From contig NZ_CP041191.1 of NCBI RefSeq assembly GCF_006517275.1, positions 694,501-758,500 of the forward strand: 64,000 nt of DNA. Reading direction: 5' to 3'. Below are positions 60,956 to 64,000 of this stretch, piece by piece. Under the pieces are notes generated by a model, which was not told where the DNA came from, made no database searches, and worked only from the letters and a program-made list of their open reading frames with translations. The DNA is from Labrenzia sp. PHM005 (lineage in GTDB: Bacteria > Pseudomonadota > Alphaproteobacteria > Rhizobiales > Stappiaceae). Every line of letters begins with the position of its first letter. Position 1 is the first letter of the stretch. The position numbers and the translations under genes are program-made.

Positions 60956-61714
60956 GTGACCGCCAGCTACGCCATAGAACCATGTTCAGGAACGTCCGGG
61001 AATACGGGAAAAAACCCAGACTGTTGCGCATATTGTCACAGGCGCAAAGAAACGGAGTGGTGCGACCTGGGTGCCAGAGAACTGGAAATCCTGAGTTCTT
61101 CAAAACATTCTAGAATTTATGAAGCGGGCGAACTGCTCTATCAGCAAGGCGATGATTGCAATGGGGTTTTTTGTATCCGCGATGGCATCGTGGGGGACCG
61201 GCGGGTCGATGCGGACGGCAATTCGGTCCTCGTCCGGTTGAATTACGGTGCAACAACCCTCGGCTATCAAGAATTTCTCACCAAGACCGAGTACCGCAAT
61301 ACCGCTGAGATCCTGCAAGACAGTTTTGTTTGCTTCATACACCGGTCGGTCATCAGTCAGCTGTTGTCGTCAGATTCAGCACTTGGCGAACGTTTCTTGA
61401 GGCGCAGTATTCGCGACACCCAGAAACTGGAAGACAATTATGTTGTAGCCATGAATGCCAGCATCCGGTCGCGCCTCTTGCATGTCCTGTTGGTGTTGTA
61501 TGAACGCAATGGCAAGATCGACACCGCTGACCGGCATGTTCTGGAAATCCCGATCGCACGGGCGGATTTGGCCTCACTGGTCGGGACTGGTCCTGAAACC
61601 ATCTCCAGAACGATAAGAAAACTGCAACAGGACCGGCTGGTCGAATTTGACGGCCGAACCGCCTTTATCCGGAATTTGGATGCGGTCTACAACGAGATTG
61701 TTGCCTTAAACTGA
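60956..61714 (+). CDS. FNR-like Crp-family regulator with four candidate Fe-S cysteines
   Basis: The frame is open from a TTG at 60926, but that codon lies in the FNR-like box. I prefer the GTG at 60956 (252 residues), although its ribosome site is weak. The N terminus has C23, C24, C27 and C36 (CCAYCHRRKETEWC), and C126 in QDSFVCFIHR aligns with the fourth cluster ligand of E. coli FNR (C122). A cNMP-like barrel (about 40-150) and a C-terminal winged helix (about 175-245, LASLVGTGPETISRTIRKL) complete it. An oxygen-sensing 4Fe-4S switch is therefore likely. The spacing C-x2-C-x8-C differs from FNR (C-x2-C-x5-C). Confidence 0.82.
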   Translation: MTASYAIEPCSGTSGNTGKNPDCCAYCHRRKETEWCDLGARELEILSSSKHSRIYEAGELLYQQGDDCNGVFCIRDGIVGDRRVDADGNSVLVRLNYGATTLGYQEFLTKTEYRNTAEILQDSFVCFIHRSVISQLLSSDSALGERFLRRSIRDTQKLEDNYVVAMNASIRSRLLHVLLVLYERNGKIDTADRHVLEIPIARADLASLVGTGPETISRTIRKLQQDRLVEFDGRTAFIRNLDAVYNEIVALN

Positions 61715-61759
61715 TTGGGCTTCTGAGCTTGCCTTCCAAATGATATTCATCCAATCAAA

Positions 61760-61816
61760 AGGCACTGGTGTCGTTTGAACAGACCCACGGGATGTCTCCT
61801 TCAAGCACCAATGCCT
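61760..61816. other. Near-perfect 11-bp inverted repeat before the GNAT gene
   Basis: AGGCACTGGTG (61760-61770) and CACCAATGCCT (61806-61816) are inverted with one mismatch and a 35-nt spacer, in the 142-bp gap between the FNR-like and GNAT genes. A long leader hairpin or paired operator sites are possible; no more can be said. Confidence 0.3.
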
Positions 61817-61856
61817 GAATGCCGGTTTCACAGACAATTTCCGGAGAACCACAGGC

Positions 61857-62306
61857 ATGCATATTAGACGCGCAGAGATTGGCGACGAGCCAGCCATCCG
61901 CGCCTGTGCTGAAGAGGCCTATTCCCCATATATTGCCGCTATTGGAAAAAAACCGGCGCCAATGACCGCCGATTTTGCCGCGCAGATCCAGGCTGGCTAT
62001 GTCGATATCGCGGCGGATGACGCCGGCCAACTGCTGGGATTTATCGTCTTCTTTGCAAAAGACGATCATATGTTCCTGGAGAATGTCGCGATCCATGCCG
62101 CAGCAGCCGGACAAGGGATCGGTAAGGCCCTGATAAGTCATTGTGAGAAACAGGCCCGCGCGCTCGGGCTGCCATCTGTTTGTCTTTATACGAATGAGAA
62201 AATGACCGCGAACCTTAAGATCTATCCAAAGCTTGGCTACACGGAAACTGGCCGCCACGAGGAAGACGGCTTCAGTCGCGTCTATTTTGAAAAGTTGTTG
62301 GGCTAG
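61857..62306 (+). CDS. GNAT-family N-acetyltransferase
   Basis: This 149-residue single-domain GNAT protein begins MHIRRAEIGDEPAIRACAE. The acetyl-CoA-binding motif A is VAIHAAAAGQGIGKALI (Q/RxxGxG at about 84-90), followed by LYTNEKMTANLKIYPKLGYT, the usual final segment. It would transfer an acetyl group to an amine of a small molecule or protein. CCGGAG lies 11 nt before the ATG. The neighbours give no hint of the acceptor. Confidence 0.88.
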   Translation: MHIRRAEIGDEPAIRACAEEAYSPYIAAIGKKPAPMTADFAAQIQAGYVDIAADDAGQLLGFIVFFAKDDHMFLENVAIHAAAAGQGIGKALISHCEKQARALGLPSVCLYTNEKMTANLKIYPKLGYTETGRHEEDGFSRVYFEKLLG

Positions 62307-62323
62307 AGCCAGGACCAATCACC

Positions 62324-62351
62324 AAAAAGCCCCGGCTCGGGGGCCGGGGCT
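62324..62351 (-). terminator. Rho-independent terminator of the TRAP operon
   Basis: AGCCCCGGC (62328-62336) and GCCGGGGCT (62343-62351) form a perfect 9-bp stem around a 6-nt loop. On the minus strand the stem is followed by four further T, directly after the TRAP large permease gene. It may also serve the convergent GNAT gene. Confidence 0.75.
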
Positions 62352-62370
62352 GCGTAAGTCTATTTGTCAA

Positions 62371-63714
62371 TCAGAACATCAGGCTCGGCAGGCCAAGCGA
62401 CAGGATCGGGAAGGCCAAAAGGGCCAAAAGGACGGCGATGTCCAGCACCAGAAACTTCATGATGCCGAAGAAGATCGTGTGCACCTGGATTTCCCGGCCA
62501 ACCACCGAATTGATGACAAAAACGTTGAGGCCAACCGGAGGCGTGATCAGGCCGATCTCCAGAAGCTTAACGACAATGACGCCGAACCAGATCAAATTGA
62601 ACCCCATACCCTCGATCAACGGAACCGTGAAGGGAAGGGTCAACAGCATGGTGCCGATTGGGTCCAAGAACATGCCCATGACAAGGTAGATCGCCACAAT
62701 GCAAAGCAAGATCACCCAGGTGTCGAGGCCTGCGGTGGCAACCAAGTCGACCAACCCGCCGGTCACACCGGTGAGCGACACGAACGACACGAAGATCTTC
62801 GCACCGACCGCGATGAAAAACAGAGAGCCAGTCTGATAGGCGGTTTCGCGCATCGACAAGACAAAATCGGCCCAGCGCAACCGCTTAGACAGTGTGCCGT
62901 AGACCAGTACAAACGACAGGCTGACTGCTGCCGCCTCCGTCGCTGTGAAGATGCCGCCATAAATGCCGCCGATGATGATCACCATCAAGGTGGCCGCCGG
63001 CCAGGCCTTTGTCGCAGCCGTAAACCGGTCATCACCGGAGATCTCGCCTTCTGGCACCGGGGCTGCGCCCGGCCGGAATTTGACCCAGACCATCACTGTG
63101 ATGATGAAACCGGCCAGACTCAAAAGCCCCGGCACGACACCTGCCATAAACAGCCGGCTGATCGAGGTTTCGGTAAAGGTGCCATAAAGAATGAACAACA
63201 CGCTTGGCGGGATCAGCGCCCCGAGTGTACCGCCGGCAGCGACACTCGCTGTGGCCAATTGTTTGTCATATCCATAACGCAACATTTCCGGCACACAGAT
63301 GCGGCCCATCGACGAAGCACAGGCCACGCTTGACCCCGTGATTGCCGAGAACCCGCCACAGCCAATCAGCGAGGCGATCGCAAGACCGCCCGGCAGCCGC
63401 GCCATCCAGACCCGGACCGCGTCGTAAATATCGGTCGTTATCCGCGTGTGGTAGGCAATGTGCCCGGCTGCGATAAAGAGCGGCACCATGGAAAGCGAAT
63501 AGGAATGAATGAACTCAAAAGCGTTCGATTCAATCAACGCCATGGCCGGGCGCAGGCCACGGTCCAAATCGAACTCCCGTCCAGGGCGCCACGCGTAGGT
63601 GACCAGGGAACAGACTGAGGACACGCTGACGAGGGTAAAGCCGATCGGAACGCGTAAGGCCAGCAGCGTCAACGCTGCTATGAAGCCGAATACGCCAATT
63701 GTTGAGGGGTCCAC
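62371..63714 (-). CDS. dctM: TRAP transporter large permease (DctM type)
   Basis: This 447-residue integral membrane protein of the DctM family has about twelve membrane segments. The hallmark GGTLGALIPPSVLFILYGTF is at about 155-175, with SVACASSMGRICVPEM before it, and a C-terminal LITPPVGLNVFVI. It is the main transport subunit of a sodium-driven TRAP importer for organic acids. It starts at a GTG that shares a base with the TAG of the small permease gene (TAGTG), so translation is coupled. The substrate-binding subunit would lie outside the window. Confidence 0.93.
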   Translation of the reverse strand: MDPSTIGVFGFIAALTLLALRVPIGFTLVSVSSVCSLVTYAWRPGREFDLDRGLRPAMALIESNAFEFIHSYSLSMVPLFIAAGHIAYHTRITTDIYDAVRVWMARLPGGLAIASLIGCGGFSAITGSSVACASSMGRICVPEMLRYGYDKQLATASVAAGGTLGALIPPSVLFILYGTFTETSISRLFMAGVVPGLLSLAGFIITVMVWVKFRPGAAPVPEGEISGDDRFTAATKAWPAATLMVIIIGGIYGGIFTATEAAAVSLSFVLVYGTLSKRLRWADFVLSMRETAYQTGSLFFIAVGAKIFVSFVSLTGVTGGLVDLVATAGLDTWVILLCIVAIYLVMGMFLDPIGTMLLTLPFTVPLIEGMGFNLIWFGVIVVKLLEIGLITPPVGLNVFVINSVVGREIQVHTIFFGIMKFLVLDIAVLLALLAFPILSLGLPSLMF

Positions 63715-64000
63715 TAGGCCGCTTCCTCCCAGCTGGGATCATGAGTCTTGTCCGGAGTTCCGCCGCCACCAGACCCAAGGGCAGCCAATAGGTCTTGAAG
63801 GAACAGGATCGTCAGGCGGATGAAGAACAGCGCATAACCGGCAAAAAACGCGACCCGGCCTGGCCATTCCGGCAATTCCAATATCCCGAAAAAGTAGTTC
63901 CCTGATTGGATCGCATGCACCATCGCCAGATAGCCGGCATATGTGATCGGGATTACCGCGAGCAATCCAACGCTGGCGGCCAGAACATTGAGCCAGACAT
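63714..64000 (-). CDS. dctQ: TRAP transporter small permease (DctQ type), partial
   Basis: The frame runs off the right edge of the window, so the N terminus is missing. The visible 95 or so residues end in GTPDKTHDPSWEEAA. They contain two membrane segments (around VWLNVLAASVGLLAVIPITY and FAGYALFFIRLTILFLQDL) and the family pattern HAIQSGNYFFGILELPEWPG. A TTG at 63965 could be mistaken for a start, but the reading frame and the membrane segment continue upstream of it. It pairs with the large permease gene just downstream. Confidence 0.88.
   Translation of the reverse strand, partial: VWLNVLAASVGLLAVIPITYAGYLAMVHAIQSGNYFFGILELPEWPGRVAFFAGYALFFIRLTILFLQDLLAALGSGGGGTPDKTHDPSWEEAA

Noticed and set aside
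1..64000. CRISPR arrays, tRNA/rRNA genes, prophage or integrase genes
   Set aside because: No regularly spaced repeats, no cloverleaf-like segments and no recombinase motifs were seen in the intergenic regions or reading frames.

Overview
The window looks like chromosomal DNA of an alphaproteobacterium, most likely of the Hyphomicrobiales/Stappiaceae type (Roseibium/Labrenzia-like). This is inferred from gene content, from the many peptide-type ABC and TRAP transporters, from the alphaproteobacterial carnitine gene set and from the moderately GC-rich base composition; no rRNA or other taxonomic marker is present. About 53 protein genes fill nearly all of the sequence. I saw no tRNA, rRNA, CRISPR array, intact insertion sequence or prophage.

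Layout. 1-4.3 kb: an XRE regulator diverges from a 654-residue membrane-associated protein of unknown function that is followed by two GT2 glycosyltransferases. 4.3-5.9 kb: a diaminopropionate ammonia-lyase-like PLP enzyme and a divergent Lrp regulator. 6-10.5 kb: a matrixin-type metalloprotease with three C-terminal repeats, then a 1011-residue APH-M23-class III aminotransferase fusion. 10.6-13.5 kb: UDP-glucuronate epimerase, a TviB/WbpA-type UDP-sugar dehydrogenase and a cupin. 13.5-22.8 kb: a seven-gene minus-strand catabolic operon (ArgE/DapE-type amidohydrolase, complete peptide-type ABC transporter, aldehyde dehydrogenase, SDR) with a divergent PAS-LuxR regulator. 22.8-23.7 kb: a PfkB sugar-phosphate kinase. 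24-28.7 kb: a form II CoxG-S-L-M molybdenum hydroxylase cluster. 29-32.2 kb: a FIST sensor protein, a hybrid histidine kinase and a convergent NarL-type response regulator. 32.7-43.7 kb: an iron-acquisition locus (small secreted protein, ExbB, two ExbD, TonB, receptor, FhuC/D/B-type ABC importer, siderophore-interacting reductase, TetR regulator).

43.7-50.7 kb: a second peptide-type ABC operon ending in a quinone reductase and an SDR. 51-53 kb: two paralogous GlxA/AraC-type regulators lie tail to tail, each divergent from a catabolic operon. 53-59.3 kb: a gene set that can be read as a complete route from gamma-butyrobetaine or crotonobetaine through carnitine to glycine betaine (acyl-CoA dehydrogenase, ADP-forming acyl-CoA synthetase, enoyl-CoA hydratase, BKACE dehydrocarnitine-cleaving enzyme, and a carnitine dehydrogenase fused to a betainyl-CoA thioesterase). 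A homocysteine S-methyltransferase follows, which could in principle use the betaine. 60.7-64 kb: a small conserved-looking protein, an FNR-like regulator, a GNAT acetyltransferase and a TRAP transporter whose small permease runs off the edge.

Most interesting are the APH-M23-aminotransferase fusion, the carnitine locus with an 11-bp direct repeat at exactly 21-bp spacing (a textbook AraC-type operator) between regulator and operon, the FIST-kinase-response regulator set beside the form II Cox-like genes, and the unknown 654-residue protein with its glycosyltransferases and a 13-bp inverted repeat at the XRE gene. Stem-loops follow the substrate-binding-protein gene in both ABC operons, and several other dyads mark likely operators or terminators.
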